Below, in pieces: positions 44,499 through 52,900 of a DNA stretch of 64,000 bases. Origin of the DNA: Nostoc sp. FACHB-110 (lineage in GTDB: Bacteria > Cyanobacteriota > Cyanobacteriia > Cyanobacteriales > Nostocaceae); the NCBI RefSeq assembly GCF_014697425.1, contig NZ_JACJRU010000044.1, positions 1 to 64,000 of the forward strand, in the 5' to 3' direction. The notes under the pieces were generated by a model that was given only the letters and a program-made list of their open reading frames with translations, made no database searches and was not told where the DNA came from. Positions within the stretch are counted from its first letter, which is position 1, and the number at the start of each line of letters is the position of its first letter. Made by a program: the position numbers and the translations under genes.

Positions 44499-44843
44499 TT
44501 AAAAAACAGAACTAAGAAATATGGGTGATTGGTCTAAAAAGGTTTTAGTTATAAATTAACCTTTAACCAAAGAATCATACAGCTATTCATGTATCAGTTA
44601 TTCCCCATTAGGGCGGGAGTAGAGAACGGGAAGTGAGAGAGCAGCCTAAAACCCTTAAGTCGAAAGCCCAGCCTTTTCGGGCGATCGCATTGGTTGGAGT
44701 TTTAAGCCTCGACGAATTCCTGATCCTATTCCCCTTTTGTGACATCCAGTCTCAACACCTTGGGGGGCGTTGCCGCAGGCATTGAACTGAGAGGACGCTG
44801 TACTTGTTATATTGATCATGCTTTGTGAAAGAGAGAAATAACT
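44499..44843. other. Intergenic region between tRNA-Asp and gltX
   Basis: About 345 bp with one HIP1 site (GGCGATCGCA near 44681) and a short GCGTTGCCGCAGGCATT repeat of the common Nostoc type near 44767. The gltX promoter must lie here; no clear hexamers or terminator were seen. Confidence 0.35.
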
Positions 44844-46280
44844 GTGACTGTTAGAGTCCGTATTGCACCAAGCCCAACTGGCAATTTACATATTGGTACA
44901 GCTAGAACTGCTGTATTTAACTGGTTATTTGCCCACCACCACGGGGGTCAGTTTATCTTACGCATTGAAGACACAGACCTAGAGCGATCGCGCCCCGAAT
45001 ACACAGACAATATTCTAGCTGGATTGCGCTGGCTAGGGTTGAACTGGGATGAAGGGCCGTTTTTCCAATCCCAACGCTTAGACCTTTACAAAACAGCAGT
45101 ACAAAAGCTCTTAGATCAAGGTTTAGCTTATCGCTGCTACACCACCCCGGAAGAACTAGAAGCACTGCGCGAAGCTCAAAAAGCCAAAGGTGAAGCACCC
45201 CGTTACGACAACCGTCATCGTCACCTCACCCCAGAACAAGAAGCCGCTTTCAAAGCAGAAGGACGCAGCTTTGTCATCCGGTTCAAAATCGATGATGACC
45301 GCGAAATTGTCTGGAATGACTTAGTAAGGGAAAAAATGGTTTGGCGGGGTAGTGACCTTGGCGGTGATATGGTCATTGCCCGTGCGTCGGAAGATGGCAT
45401 TGGTCAACCACTCTACAACTTTGTGGTGGTGGTCGATGACATTGATATGCAAATCACCCATATTATCCGGGGAGAAGACCACATCGCCAACACCGCTAAA
45501 CAAATTCTGTTATATGAAGCTTTAGGAGCAAAAATACCTGTATTTGCCCACTCGCCACTAATTTTGAACATGGATGGGCGCAAGTTATCTAAGCGCGATG
45601 GCGTAACTTCTATTTCTGATTTTCAGAAAATGGGCTTTACGGCGGAAGCTTTGGTAAATTACATGACTTTGTTAGGTTGGTCGCCACCAGAATCTACCCA
45701 AGAAATATTTACCTTAGAAGCAGCTGCCAAGGTATTTGGTTTTGAGCGAGTCAATAAAGCTGGTGCTAAATTTGACTGGGCAAAACTAGATTGGCTAAAC
45801 AGTCAATATATTCACCATCTGCCAGTGGATAAACTAACAGATTTACTCATACCTGTTTGGCAAGAAGCTGGTTATAAGCTAGATGGGCGAGAGCGTCCTT
45901 GGTTAGAGCAGTTAGTTGCTTTAATCGGCCCTAGCCTAACTCGTTTGGTAGAAGCTGTAGACATGAGTAAAATGTTTTTCAGCGAAACTGTCGAATTGAT
46001 CGATGAGGGTAGTAAACAACTGCAACAAGAAGGCTCTAGTGCAGTTTTGAGTGCCATACTTGCTGCTTTAGAAAATCAACCCGAATTCACAGAAGCCACT
46101 GCTCAAGACATTATTAAACAGGTGGTAAAACAACAGAATGTTAAGAAAGGGTTGGTAATGCGATCGCTCCGTGCGGCTTTAACAGGAGATGTCCACGGCC
46201 CCGACTTAATCCAGTCCTGGTTATTGTTGAATCAAATTGGTTGGGATAAACCAAGGTTGCATCAAGCAATTAATGTGTGA
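44844..46280 (+). CDS. gltX: Glutamyl-tRNA synthetase GltX
   Basis: A 478-residue class I synthetase charging tRNA-Glu, which in cyanobacteria also feeds tetrapyrrole synthesis. The HIGH-type motif appears as RIAPSPTGNLHIGTARTA at the N-terminus and the KMSKS-type motif as MDGRKLSKRDGV near residue 250. YRCYTTPEELEALR and IRGEDHIANTAKQILLYEAL also fit. The start is a GTG at 44844 with GAGAGA upstream. Complete and ordinary. It is followed by a perfect hairpin at 46286-46327. Confidence 0.97.
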   Translation: MTVRVRIAPSPTGNLHIGTARTAVFNWLFAHHHGGQFILRIEDTDLERSRPEYTDNILAGLRWLGLNWDEGPFFQSQRLDLYKTAVQKLLDQGLAYRCYTTPEELEALREAQKAKGEAPRYDNRHRHLTPEQEAAFKAEGRSFVIRFKIDDDREIVWNDLVREKMVWRGSDLGGDMVIARASEDGIGQPLYNFVVVVDDIDMQITHIIRGEDHIANTAKQILLYEALGAKIPVFAHSPLILNMDGRKLSKRDGVTSISDFQKMGFTAEALVNYMTLLGWSPPESTQEIFTLEAAAKVFGFERVNKAGAKFDWAKLDWLNSQYIHHLPVDKLTDLLIPVWQEAGYKLDGRERPWLEQLVALIGPSLTRLVEAVDMSKMFFSETVELIDEGSKQLQQEGSSAVLSAILAALENQPEFTEATAQDIIKQVVKQQNVKKGLVMRSLRAALTGDVHGPDLIQSWLLLNQIGWDKPRLHQAINV

Positions 46281-46285
46281 TTGTG

Positions 46286-46327
46286 TAATTCGTAATTCGT
46301 AAAGACTCTATTACGAATTACGAATTA
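46286..46327 (+). terminator. Perfect hairpin after gltX
   Basis: Arms TAATTCGTAATTCGTA (46286-46301) and TACGAATTACGAATTA (46312-46327) are perfectly complementary, with a 10-nt loop. Each arm is itself a tandem of TAATTCG, a frequent Nostoc repeat. No strong T-run, so termination is possible but not certain. Confidence 0.45.
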
Positions 46328-46492
46328 ATTTGTCTTGAGTTCAAGCAATGCAAGTCACAGACAAATTCGTGTTTCTTACGTATGACTAATTGCTGTACCA
46401 AATCTCAGATATTAGTCAATTCCTCTTCTAATTGGGAACTTACTAGGTAAAAATCGTGTCTTTTAAAATACTGAGAAACCTAAGTAATTGCA

Positions 46493-46987
46493 ATGGCGCA
46501 AACGTCTTTAAATAGAGGGATGAGATTTTCGTTGACGGTATTGGCTTTCTGTGTCACATCAGTAACAAATACAATAACTAATGCTCAAGAAGCACCACCG
46601 ATATTTGGAGATGTGACTCTCAACCATCCATTTTCCCCAGATCCGATGAATGTTAGGGGAATGAGTGGTGGTTCTGTATCTGCGAGTCAAATTGCTGGTA
46701 AGACAGAAACAATCACCGGGCCATGTACTGGCTTTGTGGATAAAACACCAGATCATAATTTAGAACTGACAACTAAATTTGATTATCTGAAGCTACAAGT
46801 ACAAAGTCCTGAAGATGTGACAATCGTTGTCAAAGGCCCTGGCGGTACTTGGTGTAATGACGATCTAGAAGGCAAAAATCCTGGTATTGGTGGTGAATGG
46901 CTACCAGGAAAGTATGAAATTTGGGTGGGTTCCTACAATCAAGGTCAGTATTTCCCTTACACATTAAAAATTACTGAGGTCAAGTAA
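46493..46987 (+). CDS. Small secreted protein of unknown function
   Basis: A 164-residue protein with an N-terminal signal peptide (MRFSLTVLAFCVTSVTN, likely cleaved near NAQEA) and a beta-rich mature part. It has two cysteines (GPCTGFV and GTWCNDDL) that may form a disulfide, and GEWLPGKYEIWVGSYNQGQ near the end, a pattern seen in pre-peptidase C-terminal-like and other secreted beta-sandwich domains. A start at the internal Met (46520) would also leave a signal peptide. Family and role are not recognised. It lies alone between gltX and a MITE-like element. Confidence 0.6.
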   Translation: MAQTSLNRGMRFSLTVLAFCVTSVTNTITNAQEAPPIFGDVTLNHPFSPDPMNVRGMSGGSVSASQIAGKTETITGPCTGFVDKTPDHNLELTTKFDYLKLQVQSPEDVTIVVKGPGGTWCNDDLEGKNPGIGGEWLPGKYEIWVGSYNQGQYFPYTLKITEVK

Positions 46988-47038
46988 TCCTTACAAACAG
47001 CATTTCTCCAATATTTTTAGGACAGGGAAGAGGAAGCC

Positions 47039-47188
47039 AGGAATTACGCACAAAGTTTATTTGTGGAGATTGGGTGTAGGGGTGAAAGAGTATGGGGTAT
47101 AAAGGTTCTAGATATCTACACCCCTATACCCCCACACCCTTATACCCTTGTCCAAACCCTTAATTTTTCGTCTGACTGCGTAAGGACT
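47039..47188 (+). mobile_element. MITE-like element with AGGAnTTACGCA ends, copy 2
   Basis: Ends AGGAATTACGCA (47039-47050) and TGCGTAAGGACT (47177-47188) are imperfect inverted repeats. Interior blocks (ACAAAG, TTTGTGGAG, TACACCCCTA, TCCAAACCCTTAATTTTTCGT) match the minus-strand reading of 36326-36452. It also carries expanded TACACCCC/TACCCCCACACC short repeats, so this copy is longer (150 bp against 127). Confidence 0.65.
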
Positions 47189-47411
47189 ATAGTTTGGTGC
47201 TGGGCTTGTCTGAGTCTTTCTGTCCTTTTGTGCTTTCTTGGATTTTGCAATGTTGTATTAAAATTAAGTTAAATTTAATTAAGATTCTTGTCAGTGTCGC
47301 ACAATTATCATAAAGACCTAACGGCTTTGTGGTGAGGCACGATTAGAGATCAAATTAAACAAAATGGATTAATAAACATCCGTTGCAAACTGAATCTAGT
47401 GAACAAGGTGA

Positions 47412-47490
47412 GGTAGTGCGTTGGAAAACCAGCAGCTTTAGCAGGTTCCCAGCTTGAGAGGTAAACAACCTACAAGCGAGCGTCACTACC
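47412..47490 (+). ncRNA. Possible structured RNA in the ftsH leader
   Basis: About 110 bp before the ftsH start, GGTAGTG (47412-47418) can pair with CACTACC (47484-47490). Inside lies a hairpin GCTTG-AG-AGGT-AAACA-ACCT-A-CAAGC (47452-47477). The total is 79 nt in a 410-nt gene-free leader. It could be a cis-regulatory RNA; it does not form a tRNA. Supported only by pairing visible in one sequence. Confidence 0.3.
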
Positions 47491-47599
47491 GTAAAGCAAG
47501 TAAATTGGCGATTGACTAATCAGCAACTGCCAACCTACTTGGTAATCAAATCATCGTTTCCTAGAGATAATTAATTGTATTGGCAGAGGCAAAATTAAG

Positions 47600-49486
47600 A
47601 TGAAATTCTCCTGGAGAGTCCTAGTACTCTGGACATTGCCTGCTTTGGTAATTGGCTTTTTCTTCTGGCAAGGAGCATTTGCTAATGCTCCTGCGGATAT
47701 GGGCAAAAATGCTGCTAATACACGCATGACTTATGGTCGCTTTCTGGAATATTTGGATAGCGATCGCGTCACTAGCGTAGATTTGTATGAAGGCGGCAGA
47801 ACAGCAATTGTCGAAGCTGTCGATCCGGATATTGAAAATCGCATTCAGCGGTGGCGGGTAGATTTGCCAATTAGCGCACCGGAATTAATTAGCAAACTCA
47901 AAGAAAAACAAATTAGTTTTGATGCTCATCCCATGCGGAATGATGGCGCAATCTGGGGATTATTGGGTAATTTAGTTTTCCCAGTTTTACTGATCGCTGG
48001 ATTGTTCTTTTTGTTCCGTCGCTCTAGTAATCTCCCTGGTGGCCCTGGTCAAGCTATGAGCTTTGGTAAATCCAGGGCGCGTTTTCAAATGGAAGCCAAA
48101 ACTGGTGTGAAATTTGATGACGTGGCTGGTATTGAAGAAGCCAAAGAAGAACTGCAAGAAGTTGTAACTTTCTTGAAGCAGCCAGAAAGATTTACTGCTG
48201 TAGGCGCACGCATTCCCAAAGGTGTGTTGTTGGTTGGGCCTCCAGGAACAGGTAAAACTTTACTTGCAAAAGCAATCGCCGGGGAAGCTGGCGTACCTTT
48301 CTTCAGCATTTCCGGTTCAGAATTCGTGGAAATGTTTGTCGGTGTGGGTGCGTCCCGCGTCCGTGACTTATTTAAGAAAGCCAAAGATAACGCTCCTTGT
48401 ATCATCTTCATCGATGAAATCGACGCTGTAGGTAGACAACGGGGCGCAGGTATCGGTGGTGGTAACGATGAACGGGAACAAACCCTCAACCAGTTGCTCA
48501 CCGAAATGGATGGTTTTGAAGGCAATACAGGTATTATCATTATTGCTGCTACCAACCGTCCAGATGTATTAGACGCAGCCTTGTTACGTCCTGGTCGTTT
48601 TGACAGACAAGTAACCGTTGATGCACCCGACATCAAAGGACGCTTGGAAATTCTGCAAGTCCACGCACGCAACAAGAAACTAGACCCCAGCGTATCACTA
48701 GAAGCGATCGCTCGCCGGACTCCTGGTTTTACTGGTGCAGATTTAGCTAACTTACTTAACGAAGCGGCTATTCTTACCGCTAGAAGACGCAAGGAAGCAA
48801 TCACCCTCCGCGAAATCGATGATGCAGTTGACCGTGTGGTAGCTGGTATGGAAGGTACTCCCTTGGTAGACAGCAAGAGCAAACGCTTAATTGCTTATCA
48901 CGAAGTGGGACACGCTTTGGTCGGTACTTTGCTCAAAGACCATGACCCAGTACAAAAAGTTACTCTCATTCCTCGCGGACAAGCACAGGGTTTAACTTGG
49001 TTTACCCCCAACGAAGAACAAGGATTAATTTCTCGTTCTCAACTCAAAGCTAGAATTACTGGTGCTTTGGGTGGACGTGCAGCCGAAGAAGTAGTTTTTG
49101 GCCCGGCGGAAGTTACAACTGGTGCAGGTGGAGACTTGCAGCAATTGTCAGGGATGGCGCGTCAGATGGTAACTCGCTTTGGGATGTCTGATTTAGGGCC
49201 TTTGTCCTTGGAAAGCCAACAAGGAGAAGTCTTCTTAGGTCGTGACTGGATGACCAGATCCGATTATTCTGAGGCGATCGCATCTCGGATTGATAATCAA
49301 GTTAGAGTAATTGTAGAAGAATGCTACGAAACTGCTAAAAAAATCATCCGTGACAATCGCACCGTTACCGATCGCATTGTTGATTTACTCATCGAAAAAG
49401 AAACTATCGACGGCGAAGAATTCCGCCAAATTGTTGCTGAATATACTGATGTTCCTGAAAAAGCTCAGTATGTACCTCAACTGTAA
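47600..49486 (+). CDS. ftsH: ATP-dependent zinc metalloprotease FtsH
   Basis: A 628-residue membrane AAA+ protease that degrades damaged thylakoid and membrane proteins, such as photosystem subunits. It has two N-terminal membrane helices (VLVLWTLPALVIGFFFW and LLGNLVFPVLLIAGLFFLF) around a short lumenal/periplasmic part, then the AAA domain with Walker A GPPGTGKT, Walker B CIIFIDEID, and the second region of homology ATNRPDVLDAALLRPGRFD. The zinc site reads AYHEVGHALVG (HExxH), with the third ligand likely in the TTGAGGDL region. HEVGH instead of HEAGH is a feature I associate with the FtsH1/FtsH3 subtype of cyanobacteria, not a defect. A 410-bp leader precedes it and a good terminator follows. 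Confidence 0.96.
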   Translation: MKFSWRVLVLWTLPALVIGFFFWQGAFANAPADMGKNAANTRMTYGRFLEYLDSDRVTSVDLYEGGRTAIVEAVDPDIENRIQRWRVDLPISAPELISKLKEKQISFDAHPMRNDGAIWGLLGNLVFPVLLIAGLFFLFRRSSNLPGGPGQAMSFGKSRARFQMEAKTGVKFDDVAGIEEAKEELQEVVTFLKQPERFTAVGARIPKGVLLVGPPGTGKTLLAKAIAGEAGVPFFSISGSEFVEMFVGVGASRVRDLFKKAKDNAPCIIFIDEIDAVGRQRGAGIGGGNDEREQTLNQLLTEMDGFEGNTGIIIIAATNRPDVLDAALLRPGRFDRQVTVDAPDIKGRLEILQVHARNKKLDPSVSLEAIARRTPGFTGADLANLLNEAAILTARRRKEAITLREIDDAVDRVVAGMEGTPLVDSKSKRLIAYHEVGHALVGTLLKDHDPVQKVTLIPRGQAQGLTWFTPNEEQGLISRSQLKARITGALGGRAAEEVVFGPAEVTTGAGGDLQQLSGMARQMVTRFGMSDLGPLSLESQQGEVFLGRDWMTRSDYSEAIASRIDNQVRVIVEECYETAKKIIRDNRTVTDRIVDLLIEKETIDGEEFRQIVAEYTDVPEKAQYVPQL

Positions 49487-49511
49487 AAATTAGCTTTTTT
49501 GAGTGAATAAC

Positions 49512-49548
49512 AAAAAATAGGGATAGTAAAAACTATTCCTATTTTTTT
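49512..49548 (+). terminator. Intrinsic terminator after ftsH
   Basis: Arms AAAAAATAGGGATAGT (49512-49527) and ACTATTCCTATTTTTT (49532-49547), one mismatch or wobble, 4-nt loop, followed by T's. Confidence 0.8.
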
Positions 49549-49577
49549 ATTTGAATATGCAAAACTTTAATAAGTTT

Positions 49578-49747
49578 ACATTTTTTAACTTTATACTCTG
49601 ATTCAGGTGTAGGTTGGGTGGAGGAACGGAACCCAACATTCACGCATACTTTGTTGGGTTACGCTATCGCTACACCCAACCTACTATTCTCTTAACTGAA
49701 CCGTATTGTAATCAGGTGACATTTTTTAACTTTATACTCTGATTCAG
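49578..49747. repeat. MITE-like element copy 2 flanked by a 29-bp direct repeat
   Basis: The core 49606-49708 matches the element at 26160-26271 (GTGTAGGTTGGGTG, GGAACGGAACCCAAC, CTTAACTGAACCGTATTG) and keeps an inner palindrome TAGGTTGGGTG/CACCCAACCTA missing there. It is bracketed by exact 29-bp direct repeats at 49578-49606 and 49719-49747 (each ends TATACTCTGATTCAG). The rest of the 480-bp gap up to 49967 has HIP1-like sites and no gene. Confidence 0.65.
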
Positions 49748-49967
49748 CTAGGGTGCGATCGCTAATACTGAGTATTCCATCAATTTACATTCTGATTTTG
49801 TTGATTTTGCTGTAATATATACCGTCTGTCGATGTTTAGCATCTACTCAAGTTGCGATCGCCGATAATATTTATGAATGAGTTAACTTACCTTTAAGTAA
49901 ACAAAAGATTAAAAGAAAAAAGTTAGTATAATATTAAACAAAAAGTGTTTTTACGGAAAAGACTAAA

Positions 49968-52900
49968 ATGAGACAGTCCAATCCAAGCTCTCAACAAAAT
50001 CTTATTCAAAAGATTGCTAAATGGAAAGCTGGACTGGCTGACATAGGGAAAAGAAACCCCTTAATTAAATTTCGGGAAGATAGTCCCCGAACTCTGGAAG
50101 TGTTGACAAATGAACCAGGTATCATCTTCCAGAACCTGATAAAAGATAAAAAAACACTCAAATTCCAAATACTAGATAGCGAGTATCAAGATATTACTCG
50201 TGCATTAGCACCAGCCAAAAATCAATTAGAACTTATTACTCGTCAGACAGGGAACGAACAACTCAAGCGTTTGAAAAAAATACGTGCTGAGGCGCGAAAG
50301 TCAGTGGAAGAGAGAGGAGTTAACAGCCTGTTTCTCGCACTGGGAACGTTGACTTGGTATGACAAAGATAAACCCGAAGAAGCCTTAATCTCACCATTAA
50401 TTTTGGTTCCTGTAGAGTTAAGTAAAGAATCTAGACGAGATGTATATAAGATATCTGCTTTGGATGAAGATGTTGTACTTAATCCAACCTTGGCACAAAA
50501 GTTAAAGCAAACTTTTGGAATTGACTTTCCAGAAGCAGAGGTTATAGAAGACCTAGTTTATAACGAAATACTTACCCAAGTTAGACAAATATTAGCTGCA
50601 CAAAAGAGATGGCAAATTAAAGAGAATATATTTCTCTCATTATTCTCTTATGCTAAAGCAACCATGATTCGAGACATTATTGAAAATGAAGCTCGAATTT
50701 TCTCTCACCCAATTCTACAAGCAATTAGTGGAGATTTAACTAACTATCAGTCTAACTACAAAGAACCATTGCCTGCATCTGCTTTAGATGCACAAATTAA
50801 ACCAGAGCGCATATTTCAAATTCTTGATGCTGATTCTAGCCAGCAAGTTGTGATTGAAGCGGCAAAATCTGGTTCTAGCTTTGTTGTTCAAGGGCCACCA
50901 GGAACAGGTAAAAGCCAAACTATAGTCAATATAATTACTGAATTGGTTGGTGCTGGTAAATCAGTTTTATTAGTAGCAGAGAAAGAGACAGCTTTAAGTG
51001 TTGTTTATAAACGCATAGCCGAATGTCGTTTAGAGCATATTTGTCTAAATCTTCATCACAGTGGCACTACCGATAAACGAGAATTAGTCAAGAATTTATC
51101 AAAAACAATTGATGATTTAGCTCAAATATCAGGTGCATATAATCGTCAAAGTTTATTTGAGAGACTTGTTTCCACTCGTCAATCGCTCAATTTTTACCTA
51201 AATAGTTTACATATAAAAGAAAAGCCATTAGATAAATCACCATTTGAGATATTTGGTGAGATTCTAAGAAAAGAACGTGAAAGTATACCAGATGTAAATC
51301 TCATACTTTCTAACTTCAATGAATGGACACAAAATCGCTTGCTTGAAGCTAAAGATTTATTGACTCAGTTAGCTCAATTTTTACCATTTTTCAAAGGAGA
51401 GAGAACAACTATTTGGGCGAAAAGCTCTCTAAACTCTTATTCCTACGCACTTGAGTTAGAAATTAGGGAGAAGCTAGGTGAGTTTCAGCAAGCAATTTTG
51501 ACAATACCAAATCTTAACCAAAAACTTCAATCAATCCTGCAATTACAACCTGTATCTAATTTAGCATCTGTAGAGACTTACGATCACACCTTATCATATA
51601 TTTCAAAAGCTCCGATTCAATTACCAGAAAATTGGGTTACGACAGATATTTTCAATGCTCAGAATGCTTTCAATATTTTAAAAACTGATGTTCAAGAGCT
51701 TGAAAAAAATAGTCTTACCTCTGAAGCTAAATCTTTATTAAGGGAACTTTCTTCATTTTTGCCATTTTTAAGAAGAGAATCAACAAATATTTGGGAAAAT
51801 AGCAAAATAAAGTCTTTTTTTGAGACTTTAGAAATAGAACTAAATAGTAAACTTGATAAAATTCAGCAATCTATTTTTAGGCTTCAGTCTGCTAATCAAA
51901 GATTGCAAACATTTTTAGGGATAGAACCTTTATTGAAATTGGCAGATATAGAAGCTTGTATTCCTGCTTTGAGACATATACAAAACGCGCCATCCGAGTT
52001 ACCAGAAAATTGGACTAGAGTAGATATTCCAAATGCTGATAATGCTTTTAATAAGTTGAAGGCGGATATAAAATTTTTAGAGGAAAATGAGCCATTTATT
52101 AAACAAAAATACCATTCTGATTTATTTTCTTCAGAATTATCTGCCTTAGCTAATAGGTTTCAGAGATATAGCCGTTTTTGGATTATTCGAGTTTTTAATC
52201 GTAGATACAGACGTGATATTAAACTTGTAAAGAGACTAAGCACTACGCAAGGAAAAATTTCATACAATGAATTAAAACGCGATTTAGCACAAGCTGTTAA
52301 AGTACAAGCAGCACGAAATGAACTGTATCACAGTGCCTACCCTGCGCATCAAGTTTTTGGTTCTTTATTTAATCCAGAAGTTTCTCAAGAATCAGAATTA
52401 AGCAACATTGAAGCAGCCTTAAGTTGGGTAAATAAATTACAACAATATTCACTATCTTCTTCTTCTGTTCAGCGTATTGTCAATTCTCCATCTCTGCGGA
52501 ATGAATTAACTGAATTAGTTAATCAACTTGAATCATTTGCTGAAGATTTTCAGGAAGGGCTAGATTTTCTTCTTTTATACTTTGATGAAAATGCAATTAT
52601 TGGGAGCTATGTACCTCGTAATCAAATTTCACTTACTGATATTATCAATTTTATTGATCTAGCAAAGGCAGATTTAGCTAAGTTTCGAGATTGGTTAAGT
52701 TTTAAAAAAATTTATGAGCAGTTACAACAATCGGGACTTCAAGAATTTGTCAATGCTTTGCGTGATGGTAAACCTAACCCTATTGTTTTTTTACGAAATA
52801 AGATAAGTCAAACTGACTACCTACCTGCTCAAGTTTTTGGCTCTTTATTTAATCCGCAAATCTCTACAATAGCAGAGTTGCAACCAATTGAAGAAGCTTT

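Noticed and set aside
47063..47272. 69-residue plus-strand frame upstream of ftsH
   Set aside because: Starts inside the MITE-like element and reads through TACACCCC repeats.
47412..47490. tRNA-like gene in the ftsH leader
   Set aside because: The 7-bp closing stem suggested a tRNA, but the T arm is not in the right place and no anticodon arm forms.
48085..48882. 265-residue minus-strand frame within ftsH
   Set aside because: Complement of the conserved AAA domain; composition typical of antisense frames, no motif of its own.
48890..48920. HEVGH in FtsH as an inactivating change
   Set aside because: HExxH is intact; this variant is, to my recollection, usual in one cyanobacterial FtsH subtype.
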